Assembly (NCBI GenBank): GCA_900095095.1
Contig: FMBT01000557.1
Location: 1-52,960, forward strand
Source: Fragilariopsis cylindrus CCMP1102
Lineage: Eukaryota; Bacillariophyta; Bacillariophyceae; Bacillariales; Bacillariaceae
Length of the DNA stretch: 52,960 nucleotides
Direction of reading: 5' to 3'
Made by a program: the position numbers and the translations under genes. This document shows, in pieces, positions 34,777 to 44,504 of this stretch (position 1 is its first letter; every line of letters begins with the position of its first letter). The notes beneath the pieces are model-generated. The model ran no database searches. It was given only the letters and a program-made list of their open reading frames with translations, and was not told the origin of the DNA.

Positions 34777-36611
34777 GTGGTGGTCATTAACGATTTTTCG
34801 ACCAACATGTTTGTGCAGTCTCAAAACTTTCCGAAACCTCGCGCAATTTTTAGCCAATAGAAATGCACGAGCCGGCAATCTCGCAACTTCTGACGACTAA
34901 AGTATATGAGTCAATCCATGTTGCCGAAAACCATATATGAGTTGTCAGAGTCACATGTTTTAGTTGTCTGACGCTGCATTCCTTCACATATAAAAATAAA
35001 TTCTTCTTCTTTTATTACCACCAAACATTATTAATTATATATTATTATTCATACTACTACTACCATCAACAAACACGAAATGAATACTATTACTGCTTCC
35101 ACTCAACCCGTTCTAGATATTAAAAAGAAACCTGTTGGCAATAACAATACCAATGAGTTCGGGGTAGTAAAATGTTGTACCGGCTGCGTATGCATCAACA
35201 AAGAGGAAGACATCATCAAGTGTCTTTATTGGCAAGTAGATAATCACGACAAAAAAAAGCATTCTTCATGTTATACTTCTTCGCTTTTAGCGCGCTACAA
35301 CTACCCTCATTTCAATCCAAGATGTTTGAATGCACCTTACGATCAAATTGCATGTACCAAACGATGCTACGGTAGAGCAAAGAAAGCCTTCAATCAAAAT
35401 CCGCATGGAAACTTAGCATGGAGTGCCGACGGAAAAAATGGTGTGACTGATCCTATTTCATCCGAGACTATTCTCGTTGATTGGTTAGCACAGGAAGGGA
35501 ACTATTCTAGGTACTGTGGTAATTCTGACGGAGCATCAAAGGCGGCAATTGCAAAAGAAATTGCTGCTAAGTTTGTTGCTGCTGGTATTGTGAAACAGCG
35601 AAAAGTAAATGATATTGTTCAAAAGATTACTGCGTTCAAAAATAACTACAATAATGCTTATGAATGGACACAGGCAACAGGTTCGGGTCTTGAGAAGTCT
35701 GGTAGTGACTTTATTGGTGCTGTCAAAAAGCGATTCAAATACTGGGACGAGTTAGAACCGATTTTTGGAGATCGTGCAAGTGCCACTCCTATTTCTAATT
35801 CTGACAAAAGAAGTAGTTTACAATTGTCAAGTGACAGTAGTGATAGTGATAGTAATAATGAATCATACGATAGCAACAACAACAACAACAACGACAACAA
35901 CAGTGAAGATAGTGACGATAGTGATGATGATGATGATGATGATGGTGATAAGGACGGTGATATTAATAGTGATGGGGGCAATGATAACGACGATACAATT
36001 ACTAATTCAGATACGAACACCAACGACAAAGTACTTCCGATTGATGAAGGCACCAGCAACAGTAACAATAACAAAAGAAGATCCCATAAAATTATTAGTA
36101 CTCCAAAAAAGAGAACAAATAACAAGAATAAAAAGGCCGGTCCAACAGCAAGTATTTCGTCGAAGAAAGGACGAATAGGTGGTGCCGGTAGTCCCATTGC
36201 AGGAATAGCTAAAGTGATGGGCAATAGTTTCGTGGAACTAAAGAAGCATCGACGTAAACAAAATGCACATAGAGGAAGAGAAATTGCTGTACAAGAGAGG
36301 CAAGTGCAACTTCAAGAAGATTCAGCTAAATTTGAGTTTAAAATGAATCAACTAAAGGCATATGAAGATCTAAAAAAAAGGGGGTATTCAAGTGATAAGA
36401 TCCTTCGATTATTTCCAGAATTCAAAACCTTTGTTGATGCTGAGAGTGACGAAGATGATAACCTACACGAAGATGACGACTACGAACCAAAGAAATAATA
36501 AAAGTGACAGAACATGTGACTAATAAATGTGGACGTGGTCAATTAACATATGGAATGTACTTGACGCGACGCGACAAAACATGTGGCTCGAAAATCGTTA
36601 ATGACCACCAC
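34777..36611 (+). mobile_element. DNA transposon with terminal inverted repeats carrying a Myb-like gene only
   Basis: The ends are inverted repeats of about 33-34 bp. The left begins GTGGTGGTCATTAACGA (34777) and runs to ACATGT at 34810; the right end is its reverse complement at 36579-36611 with a few changes. The first 21 bases match perfectly. The element is 1,835 bp and contains one intact gene (35080-36498). No transposase with a DDE motif is present, so it is presumably mobilised from elsewhere. TAATA flanks both ends, giving a possible 5-bp duplication; TA alone, or AAT with the ends shifted one base, also fits. A Myb-like accessory gene is typical of PIF/Harbinger elements, but this assignment is inference. 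Confidence 0.8.
35080..36498 (+). CDS. Transposon-borne Myb/trihelix-like DNA-binding protein with Cys-rich N-terminus
   Basis: A single exon of 472 residues inside the inverted-repeat element. Residues about 30-95 are rich in Cys and His (KCCTGCVC...KC...NHDKKKHSSC...RC...CTKRC), suggesting a zinc-binding module. Residues about 125-225 look like a trihelix/Myb-SANT domain: ETILVDWLAQEGNYSRYCG, AAIAKEIAAKFVAAG, VNDIVQKITAFKNNYNNAYEWTQATGSG, and KKRFKYWDELEPIFGDR. An Asn/Asp/Ser-rich acidic linker (about 245-325) and a basic KRRSHK...KKR stretch follow, then a helical C-terminus (KHRRKQNAHRGREIAVQERQ...MNQLKAYEDLKKRGYSSDKILRLFPEF) likely to form a coiled coil. The intact frame suggests recent activity or selection. 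Confidence 0.82.
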   Translation: MNTITASTQPVLDIKKKPVGNNNTNEFGVVKCCTGCVCINKEEDIIKCLYWQVDNHDKKKHSSCYTSSLLARYNYPHFNPRCLNAPYDQIACTKRCYGRAKKAFNQNPHGNLAWSADGKNGVTDPISSETILVDWLAQEGNYSRYCGNSDGASKAAIAKEIAAKFVAAGIVKQRKVNDIVQKITAFKNNYNNAYEWTQATGSGLEKSGSDFIGAVKKRFKYWDELEPIFGDRASATPISNSDKRSSLQLSSDSSDSDSNNESYDSNNNNNNDNNSEDSDDSDDDDDDDGDKDGDINSDGGNDNDDTITNSDTNTNDKVLPIDEGTSNSNNNKRRSHKIISTPKKRTNNKNKKAGPTASISSKKGRIGGAGSPIAGIAKVMGNSFVELKKHRRKQNAHRGREIAVQERQVQLQEDSAKFEFKMNQLKAYEDLKKRGYSSDKILRLFPEFKTFVDAESDEDDNLHEDDDYEPKK

Positions 36612-36633
36612 TAATATAACAAGAGTCGAGTCA

Positions 36634-36810
36634 AGTGCAGTCTTCCTTTAAATTTTTTGGAACGTCGCGCTGTACAGTACTATGAGCGAATAATGAAGAA
36701 AAAGAGGCATATCCTAATAATAATATAATAGTATATCAAAAAATATTATGATAACCGCGAGGCATATTATTAAGTGCAGTCTTCTTTAATTTTGGGAACG
36801 TCGCATCGCG
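36634..36810 (+). repeat. Tandem repeat of about 140 bp; one copy holds the transposon
   Basis: AAGTGCAGTCTTC...GGAACGTCGC...GTACTATGAGCGAA...GAGGCATAT...CGCGAGGCATA appears complete at 36634-36773, starts again at 36774, and its second half also lies at about 34686-34776, left of the element. The undisturbed copy reads GCGAGGCATATTATTAAGTGCAG, a likely picture of the empty site. Confidence 0.75.
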
Positions 36811-37283
36811 TGACTAGCTTAGCTGTGCAAGTGGGCGGCATAGAGCGAGCGAACCTTAAGTTACATAATAAATTTATATACAAAAGACAAAGACAAAAAG
36901 CACGATTACCATAACTTAAGTTAGTCACAATTTATTTATTGTTTTCTTTTAATATACCGTATACGACTGTATACCGATAGTATAGTAGTATGAAACGCGA
37001 ACTATACCAGTATTATTATTAGAATAAAAGAAAAAGGAATAGAAAAAAGAGGTGAATACATTTTACATATTGCATTACATTTTACTATTACAGTACCGTA
37101 ACTACTTATTCATACATTTATTTCTATTCCATTCAATTCCAACAAAACCACGCAATCGTTTCGTCGTCTTCGTCGTCGTCACTTACTTTCATTACTAACT
37201 AAACAGAGATATGAAAAAAGTAAAAAACTCATTATAAATAACTCTATCCATCTATCAATCGGATCAAATCGGAACGGATCAAT

Positions 37284-37329
37284 ATAACATAACATAACAT
37301 AACAAAACATAACATAACATAACATAATA
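37284..37329. repeat. (AACAT)n microsatellite
   Basis: About nine AACAT units with one AACAAA variant, ending some 15 bases before the ATG of the next gene. Confidence 0.9.
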
Positions 37330-37345
37330 ATAACCACGAACAATA

Positions 37346-38125
37346 ATGGATTTTTTCTCACCATCAATGCCAGTAATAAGAACACCATCATTATCATCAT
37401 CATCAATTATAATGTCAACGCCTACTAGTAAACAACGATCAAGTACAGCAAGTACAACAATGTCTATTACTACTGACGATATATCATATTCATCATCTGC
37501 TTCTGATAATAATAGCAGTCGTAATAATAACAGCAATAACAGCAATTATTATTATAACAATAACAATAATGCTAGTAATGATAGTAGCAGTAATTCTCCT
37601 CGTCGTAATAGTCCTCTCCAGAATAATTGTGATATCATTAATATAATCAATCATAATAATAACAGTAACAGTATCAGTAACAGTAAAAGTGAGAAAATGA
37701 AAATAAAAAGAATACCAAAATCTTTTGATAAAGAAAATGGTTCACGGATAAGAGCAGTAGAACAACAATGCAATGAAGACGATGACGATGACGATGACGA
37801 TATTAATGCTAGTAATAATGATGAAAGTAGCAATTCTACTCCTACTACAATGATGATACAGATCATACATCATCCTGACAAAGAACGTCTGAAACGACAT
37901 CGTCGTGATCAAACTGCTACTAATATTGTTGGTGGTGCTGTACTGGGTACCATCATTTGTCCCATCGTCGGTACTATTCTACTGGGTAGTATCGTTGGTT
38001 ATACCACAAATGTTATATTAAAAAAAAAAGAATCTACTCTACAAAGAAACTATGAACAACAACAATATCACTCTTATGCTTTATATGATTCACCTGTTGT
38101 CAAATATAATGCAGTAGTTGTATAG
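37346..38125 (+). CDS. Asn/Ser-rich protein with one glycine-rich membrane segment
   Basis: A single exon of 259 residues. The first 185 residues are low-complexity (Ser, Asn, poly-Asn around residue 70, poly-Asp near 145). A basic patch (KERLKRHRRDQTA) precedes a hydrophobic segment NIVGGAVLGTIICPIVGTILLGSIVGYTTNVI with regularly spaced Gly, a glycine-zipper look that could insert in or associate with membranes. A short polar tail follows (KKKESTLQRNYEQQQ). Proteins of this style (disordered basic N-terminus plus C-terminal Gly-rich hydrophobic segment) occur in diatoms without assigned function. No signal peptide is seen. Confidence 0.68.
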   Translation: MDFFSPSMPVIRTPSLSSSSIIMSTPTSKQRSSTASTTMSITTDDISYSSSASDNNSSRNNNSNNSNYYYNNNNNASNDSSSNSPRRNSPLQNNCDIINIINHNNNSNSISNSKSEKMKIKRIPKSFDKENGSRIRAVEQQCNEDDDDDDDDINASNNDESSNSTPTTMMIQIIHHPDKERLKRHRRDQTATNIVGGAVLGTIICPIVGTILLGSIVGYTTNVILKKKESTLQRNYEQQQYHSYALYDSPVVKYNAVVV

Positions 38126-39987
38126 ATATAAAAAAAAAAAATATAATATATACTATTATAATAGAAAATAGATAAATCAGAAAGAAAAATAATAAAGGAA
38201 AATAAAGACATGAAGTTGTCCGTCCTACTAGTATAGTATAGGTCGTCGATATAGTTATATCTTATCTATGTTATATTGTATAGTGCGCGGAGTGTGCGGA
38301 TCTGCTAGCTAGATAGCTAGCTTGCTACAGTATATATATATCAGTAATATAGGCCAAGAAATGAGAAAAGAACAATAAGAAAAATGGCTCGCAATCATAT
38401 CGATCGGAAAACGACGGAACAGAGTGTATACTACAGTTATAAGTCACGCAGATATGTATGTATGTATGCATGCATGCATCAACAGTGACTTGTATCGTCG
38501 CATCGCGTCGTATAATGGCATGGCATGGCATATGGCATGGCATATGGCATACGGCATGATTCGATTCGATTTGGATTCGATTTGGACTACGACTTGGATT
38601 CGATTTGGTTTGGATTCGATTTGGATTCAATGTGGATTCAATATGGATTTCGATTTGGATTCAATTTGAATTCAATTTGAATTCAATTTGAATTCAATTT
38701 GAATTCAATTTGATTCACTTTGAATTCACTTTGAATTCAATTTGGATTTGATCTGGATTTGATCTAGATTTGATCTAGATTTGATCTAGATTTGATCTAG
38801 ATTTGATCTAGATTTGGATTTGATTTGGATTTGATTTGGATTTGATTGGATTTGATTTGGATTTGATTTGGATTTGATTTGGATTTGATTTGGATTTGAT
38901 TTGGATTCAATTTGGATTCGATTTGGATTCAATTTGGATTCAATTTGGATTCAATTTGGATCCAATTTGAACTCAATTTGGATTTGGATTGGATTGGATT
39001 TGGATTTGGATTGGATTTGGATTTGGATTTGGATTGGATTTGGATTTGGATTTGGATTTGGATTTGGATTTGGATTTGGATTTGGATTGGATTGGATTGG
39101 ATTCGATTCGGTTGGTTTCGGTTTGGATTTGATCTGGATTCGGAAGGATTCGATTCGGTTTGGTTTCGGTTTGGATTTGATCTGGATTCGGAAGGATTCG
39201 ATTCGGATTCGATTTGTACTTGTATCTGTATTTGTATTGTATTTGTATGCATGCATCAACAGTGACTTGTACCGTCGAGTCGCGTTGCATATGGCATATA
39301 TGGCATATGGCATGGCAGGATTCGATTCGATTTGGATTTGGCTTTGGATTTGGATTTGATTCGATTCGATTCGAGTGGAATCGAATGAATCAACAATAAT
39401 ATGAAGTACTGTAGTGATTGATTCATTGGATTGAATTGATTGATATTGATTGATATGTTGAAAGAATACATTACTGTACATACATGAGCAACAAGAGAGA
39501 GAAAGAGAGTTCGAGTATTATAGTAAAGGAACCTATATGCTGATATAATGTTTGACTATTACTTTTTACTGTACAGTAGTCGGAGATAATGATAACATAA
39601 GGCAGGTATAAATCATAATATTGTCAACGAGTAGTAGTGGTACAGTAATAGTAATAGTAGTAGTAAATACAAATTTAAATTCAAATCTTAAAAACGAGAA
39701 TATATGTCAAGTATTAATTTAATGTAAATATTATACTATACTATATTATATTATGTACTACTATAATATGTACTTACTATATGTATTGTGTTATGCCAAC
39801 TTGTTTTTGGTCTGAATTATTATATGATGTAAATGTTAAAATGTAAACTGACTGACTCTCATCGTTAACCAAGTCCTTTTTTTCAAAATGTGTATTTTTC
39901 TTTTATTGATTGATTGATGATGGTAGATAAATAATAATGCATGTTGGTCTTACATTTTAATCTTTTTAGTTATTTTTCCTTCTTCTT
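38126..39987. other. Intergenic region dominated by a minisatellite
   Basis: The downstream region of the preceding gene, the TTTGGA minisatellite (38560-39370), then AT-rich DNA with GTAGTA and TACTATA words up to the stop codon of the first duplicated gene. No real gene: the 100-176 residue reading frames on both strands here are products of the repeat. Confidence 0.65.
38469..39370. repeat. TTTGGA/GATTTGATTTG minisatellite with a duplicated GGCAT-rich flank
   Basis: About 800 bp of TTTGGATTCGA, TTTGATCTAGA, TTTGATTTGGA and pure TTTGGA units, arranged in zones of one unit type. A flank, GCATGCATCAACAGTGACTTGT followed by GGCATGGCATAT repeats, is present at 38469-38560 and again at 39249-39325 in the same orientation, so flank plus repeat may have been duplicated together. 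Confidence 0.9.
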
Positions 39988-40307
39988 TTATGGAGCTACA
40001 GGAAGAGGAACATTTGTTACCACGTTAATCTTTTGGGTAATATATCCAGCTTGTGGGAAAATGGATCCGGTAACAGAAAAATCATCATCATCTTCAAAAT
40101 CAAATAGAACTTGGGCGGGAGTTAAAGTACTACCAGTAATGGTTGTAACATCAACATATCCAACAGCACCAACAAACAAACCAGTACCACCAATGATGGT
40201 TCCTGGATAGCTTGGCGGTAACGAAGGAACAACTGCACCAGCATTGTTTGGGGTTGGGTCAGTAGGTACAGGTGTACTTGGTACAGGTGTACTTTGTAAT
40301 AAACGCG

Positions 40308-40345
<38 letters not shown>

Positions 40346-40998
40346 AGAACATCAACATTAAAGGTAGTCTCGGAAAATAAAACTTGTTCCAATGGATTAA
40401 AAACAAATTTTGATCCAGCATAAATTGCTAAACAATTATATCCACCACCACCTAAACATAAGTTTAGTAAACATGAATGTCCTAAAATTTGAGGTCCTGC
40501 AGCTTGTGTTGCAACACATTCACCATTAAAAAAGAATCCTGGATCTTTTTGTGGAATAAATTTTGGTTGACGTTGCCCAGCAAATTGTCCTCGGTTTTGT
40601 TTGTCACGTATAAAAGCATCATCATCATCAAAATTATCAGCTGCAGATGTACCCAAACGATCAACAATTTGTACATCAGCTGGATCATAAATACCACCCG
40701 ATTGGATTGTTGATGAACCTAACAAATTAAGATCTAGCAACTTAAATTCTGCGGGAACAGTACTCTTTTGTTGAGGAATAACAAAAGCAAAATCTTGTTG
40801 TCTAGTAATACAAATGTATCCACGTGAAAAGACTAAACCAGCATCATTTGCTTGAAGTTGACGTTCAGCTCTATCTTTACGCATCTTTTCACGTGCACGT
40901 AACTTCAATTCATTTGCCTTGACACAATTGATGGTGGTGGTGGAGGAGAATATAGTAAGACCTAACAAGGTAATTGCAGCAGCAGCAGTAAATTTCAT
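39988..40998 (-). CDS. Secreted protein, paralogue 1, with possible dirigent/AOC-like barrel
   Basis: A single exon of 336 residues from MKFTAAAAITLLGLTIF, a clear signal peptide. A charged region (RAREKMRKDRAERQLQA) follows, similar to a pro-segment. Two conserved blocks are shared with the paralogue at 43545-44504: NDAGLVFSRGYICITRQQDFAFVIP with LLGSSTIQSGGIYDPADVQIVDRLG, and DPGFFFNGECVATQ..GPQILGHSCLLNLCLGGGGYNCLAIYAGSKFVFNP. The end, GTIIGGTGLFVGAVGYVDVTTI through TQKINVV, recalls the GGTG..F.GA.G motif of dirigent and allene-oxide-cyclase barrels, a weak resemblance. Compared with its paralogue it has an extra poly-Asp run and an STPVPSTPVPTDPTP linker. Extracellular location is likely; function is unknown. 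Confidence 0.75.
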
Positions 40999-41919
40999 GA
41001 TTGTTTTGATTTTGTTTTGATTTGAATTGTTTTATGATTGTTTTTGCAGATGATATAGATATAGATTCTAGAATTGTGGAAACAAGTTTGGTTTTTTGAT
41101 CGAAATCGCAATTTTTTTCTTAATATTTTTCATTTTATACATTGGCTCTTCGCGTTGATCCATTTCACTCGATAGAACCTAGTGTGCTGACACTTTCATT
41201 TTTAAGCTTTTTTGCTCTCGGAAGTATAATCGCCTCCAATTTATTTTTTATTTTTAGCCTTCGCTCTCGGATGTATTTTTGAGCCTTTTCGTTCTCGGAA
41301 GTATTTTAAGCGTCTTCGATTTTTTGGGACTGCGACTTTAAAAATATATATGTTTTTTATGTGAATAAAAGTAGGAGGAGGGAGTGCAGTAAGTACACGT
41401 GACCCTACACTAAGGTTACAAGCAAATAAAGATCACAAGCAGCTATCATACTGTAGTGACGCATTTTAGGCACGTTCAATTTTCAATCCCTAATTGTCTA
41501 AAAATAAAACAACATCAAAAGTGACACAGCGAATTCAGAGAAATAACACTCCAAATTAGACCTCTCATAGAAGGAGACAACAATAACGATCGATCGATAT
41601 TCGATTCAGATTGATCACACTTTTTGGTCTCCTGTTCTGTTTAAGGAATTCATCGAGTCAAGAATATCATCATCTGCAATAACAACAACAAAATTCTCAA
41701 ATGGCAATAAATACTCATCGACTTGACATGAATTAGGATTGATTCTAATTCTAATATATAATGTACCAAAAAGCAAAACAACTCTTTGCCACTGGAAACA
41801 CTGACAACACTGACACACTGACCGTGCACATACAGTACTGGTCATACTGGAAATTTATTATGAAGATTTTTATATTATGAATATTTTTATATATTCGACC
41901 TTATATATTAGATTCCAAT
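40999..41919. other. Upstream region of paralogue 1
   Basis: Conserved with 44505-45090 over about 600 bp. It contains three copies of the TTCGCTCTCGGAAGT-type motif at about 41213-41305. Past 41605 the sequence is unique. The small frame at 41615-41845 is not supported. Confidence 0.6.
41213..41305 (-). promoter_or_regulatory. Three copies of the CTTCCGAGAGCGAAG motif upstream of paralogue 1
   Basis: TTGCTCTCGGAAGTAT, TTCGCTCTCGGATGTAT and TTCGTTCTCGGAAGTAT on the plus strand, starting about 215 bp upstream of the start codon at 40998. Read along the gene they match the array at 32.9-33.7 kb. A regulatory role is inference. Confidence 0.5.
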
Positions 41920-42483
41920 TTAATTTCGTACTACTGGCACTGCTGGCACTGATGGTGCTGGTGCTGTTGTTGATACAACAATTCTTAATGCTTTGCCCAG
42001 ATCTGATACATCTAGATTCAAAACATTCAATTTGTATCTAATCGTTTCAAGGTTTTGATTGGTCCAATTCTGGAACATACGAGGATAGTCTTCAACTTCA
42101 TGGTAAATACTTTCATACCGCATAGTAAAGTCAATATCTAGTCGAAAATTGGTCTGGTCTTCATCATCTTCATCTTCGTCTTCTTCTTTTTCTTCCGGTA
42201 CTGACATCTGCTGATGAAATACAGAACAATTCGTAACCGTTTTACTTGCTTCATTGTTTGGTGCAAACTGAAATGTACTTCCATTATAAATTGTTTGGAA
42301 TTCCTCAATTTCAAAATCATTGAATACTTCATTGTTTTCAACCCAGAATGACTGACGAAAAATCGTAGTCTTGATTTCACTAGCACTAGCAGAAATAGGG
42401 GAGAGTAGGTTAGCAGTATGAATGGTAATAAGCGAAACAATAATAACCATAAGGGAAGAAAATTCCCTTAAGAAAATCATCAT
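41920..42483 (-). CDS. Small secreted acidic protein, unknown function
   Basis: 187 residues from the ATG at 42483 (MMIFLREFSSLMVIIVSLITIHTANLL), which gives a good signal peptide. Upstream in-frame ATGs exist (to 42696) but would bury the signal. The mature protein has a poly-acidic stretch (EEKEEDEDEDDEDQ, about residues 99-112) between two apparently folded parts: FRQSFWVENNEVFNDFEIEEFQTIYNGSTFQF and FTMRYESIYHEVEDYPRMFQNWTNQNLETIRYKLNVLNLDVSDLG. The second resembles segments in diatom secreted proteins whose role is unknown. It lies between the two duplicated genes on the same strand but is unrelated to them. Confidence 0.7.
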   Translation of the reverse strand: MMIFLREFSSLMVIIVSLITIHTANLLSPISASASEIKTTIFRQSFWVENNEVFNDFEIEEFQTIYNGSTFQFAPNNEASKTVTNCSVFHQQMSVPEEKEEDEDEDDEDQTNFRLDIDFTMRYESIYHEVEDYPRMFQNWTNQNLETIRYKLNVLNLDVSDLGKALRIVVSTTAPAPSVPAVPVVRN

Positions 42484-43544
42484 GATACTGTTAAGTTTGA
42501 GTTTTTTTTTAGATTGAATAATTATTGAGATGAAATGGTGTTGCTTTATCTTTTGTCGGTTTTGAATTTTGTGTGAGTACAGTATTCCTCCAGGTATGTG
42601 CTTACCACAGTTGTACTGTACAATTGAATACAGTATAACGAATACAATTTTCTGTATCAGCGCATAGAACATACTGGTAAGGAATACTTTTATCACGATT
42701 GACTATAACTTTCTTTCGAACGTGTACAAAAAAGTACGTACTGTGTGCCTTCGCTATTTAATTACCGCTCGTCAACCTTAGAAACGAGCGACAATTATTT
42801 TAATACATCCCAAGCAATGTTTTTACGTGAAATTGAATGAAGAATCCAAGCATACCGCACGTGGTCACTTTTTTATGCACTAATCGATACGTGAAATTGA
42901 ATGAAGAATCCAATCATACCGCACGTGGTCACTTTTTAATGCACTAATCGATCGAATCGCAAATGTTTTGTCGGTAACGTCGAAATTGAAAAAATTACGT
43001 AACCAGTCAAACAAAAAACAGAAGAAGCTAATAAATCTCTAAAGCACGTACTGTATTGTATTCAATCAATATTGTACTTTAATTTTACCTACACGTAGAT
43101 GACAGTGAAATTGCGTAAATGCTGCTGTACAGTATATGTGTCTCTACAGTAGTTTTAGACATTTTCTTCAAAAATTAGTGTTGTACTGAGAAACAAAGTA
43201 CGTACTACAGTACTATATGCATAATTATTGTTCACAACTATAAGCCATAGTAGTTCTTCCTATGAAATAGTTATACTTGTGTGAAGTAAATATTATAAGA
43301 ATATGCTGGTTATGTACTATAAAGTATTAGTTCAATTTCAATATTATTCAAACTATTATATGTATTGTTACATGCCAACTTGTTTCTGATTTGAATCATT
43401 GTATGTAGTATTAGATGTACACTGACTGCTCTTTTTTAAATGTGTATCCTTCTTTTATTTATTTATTTATTGATTGATTTTTTGATGATGACGAATAAGC
43501 AATGTTGGTCTTACATCTTTTACCTTTGTAGTTTTTCCTCTTCT
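42484..43544. other. Intergenic region with a 63-bp tandem duplication
   Basis: Upstream DNA of the small acidic protein, then two tandem units at 42827-42953, then block X1 (43116-43300: AAATGCTGCTGTACAGTATATG to CATAGTAGTTCTTC), which is repeated at 45149-45310, then the downstream region of paralogue 2. No gene is supported. Confidence 0.6.
42827..42953 (+). repeat. Tandem duplication of about 63 bp containing CACGTG
   Basis: Two units beginning TACGTGAAATTGAATGAAGA and ending TGCACTAATCGAT differ at only a few bases. Each contains CCGCACGTGGTCAC, a G-box-like E-box core. Confidence 0.9.
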
Positions 43545-44504
43545 TTATGGAGCTACAGGAAGAGGAACATTTGTTACCACGTTAATCTTTTGGGTAATAT
43601 ATCCAGCTTGTGGAAATAGGGCACTGGTATCTGAATCATCATCACCATCAAAACCAAAACGTTGGACTGGAGTTAAAGTACTACCCGTAATAGTTGTAAC
43701 ATCAACATATCCAACAGCACCAACAAACAAACCAGTACCACCAATAATAGTTCCTGGATAGCTTGGTGGTAATGAAGGAACAATTTCACCTGCATTAGGT
43801 CCTCTTTCATCATCACAATTAAAGGTAGAAGTAGAAATAAGAACTTGTTCAAATGGATTAAAAACAAATTTTGATCCAGCATAAATGGCTAAACAATTGT
43901 ATCCACCACCACCTAAACATAAGTTTAGTAAACATGAATGTCCTAGAATTTGAGGTCCTGTAACTTGTGTTGCAACACATTCACCATTAAAAAAGAATCC
44001 TGGATCCTTCTGTGGAATGAATTTTGGTTGACGTTGTCCAGCAAATTGTCCTCGGTTATTTTTCCCTTCATTAGTGAAGAAATCATCATTAGGATCTAGC
44101 AACTGATCGTCATCAAATTTATCAAAATTGTCAGCTGCAGATGTACCCAAACGATCAACAATTTGTACATCAGCTGGATCATAAATACCACCTGATTGGA
44201 TTGTTGATGAACCTAACAAATTTAGTCCAGAAAATTGGACTGTGCCGTCTTTGGAAACAATACTCCTTCTCTTTTGTTGAGGAATAACAAAAGCAAAATC
44301 TTGTTGTCTAGTAATACAAATGTATCCACGTGAAAAGACTAAACCAGCATCATTTGCTTGAAGTTGACGTTCAGCTCTATCTTTACGCATCTTTTCACGT
44401 GCACGTAACTTCAATTCATTTGCCTTGACACAATTGATGGTGATGGTGGAGGAGAATGCAGTAAGACCTAACAAGGTAATTGCAGCAGCAGCAGTAAACT
44501 TCAT
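43545..44504 (-). CDS. Secreted protein, paralogue 2 of the duplicated pair
   Basis: 319 residues from the ATG at 44504; the frame is open further upstream but only from TTG. Signal peptide, charged pro-like segment, GYICITRQQDFAFVIPQQK, IYDPADVQIVDRLGTSAADNF, the six-residue GQRQPK plus FIPQKDPGFFFNGECVATQ block, and the GGTGLFVGAVGYVDVTTITGS end are nearly identical to paralogue 1. Differences cluster in linkers: here KFDDDQLLDPNDDFFTNEGKN is inserted, while the poly-Asp and TPVP repeats are missing. Conserved Cys are retained (GECVATQ, HSCLLNLCLGGGGYNC). Such conserved cores with fast-changing acidic linkers suggest a structural or adhesive extracellular role; this is inference. Confidence 0.75.
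   Translation of the reverse strand: MKFTAAAAITLLGLTAFSSTITINCVKANELKLRAREKMRKDRAERQLQANDAGLVFSRGYICITRQQDFAFVIPQQKRRSIVSKDGTVQFSGLNLLGSSTIQSGGIYDPADVQIVDRLGTSAADNFDKFDDDQLLDPNDDFFTNEGKNNRGQFAGQRQPKFIPQKDPGFFFNGECVATQVTGPQILGHSCLLNLCLGGGGYNCLAIYAGSKFVFNPFEQVLISTSTFNCDDERGPNAGEIVPSLPPSYPGTIIGGTGLFVGAVGYVDVTTITGSTLTPVQRFGFDGDDDSDTSALFPQAGYITQKINVVTNVPLPVAP

Larger units (their letters stand above)
36612..37345. other. Intergenic region with tandem repeat and pentamer array
   Basis: It holds the right part of the roughly 140-bp tandem repeat interrupted by the transposon (second copy about 36634-36773, start of a third at 36774), then AT-rich DNA and an AACAT array (37284-37329) directly before the next start codon. 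Confidence 0.6.
39770..41605. repeat. Segmental duplication, copy 1
   Basis: It matches 43360-45090 in gene, downstream and upstream parts. Shared non-coding landmarks are ATGCCAACTTGTTT beyond the stop codon, CACTCGATAGAACCTA upstream, the TTCGCTCTCGGA motif, and GCATTTTAGGCACGT with GAATTCAGAGAAA at the far end. Confidence 0.85.

Noticed and set aside
35658..36224. 188-residue Leu/Ser-rich frame antisense to the Myb-like gene
   Set aside because: It is the mirror of the Asp/Asn codon run on the sense strand; no independent features.
38901..39481. Overlapping frames of 105-176 residues on both strands, made of Trp/Ile/Gly/Phe or Ser/Asn/Pro/Gln repeats
   Set aside because: They are translations of the TTTGGA minisatellite; open frames on both strands are expected from such a repeat.
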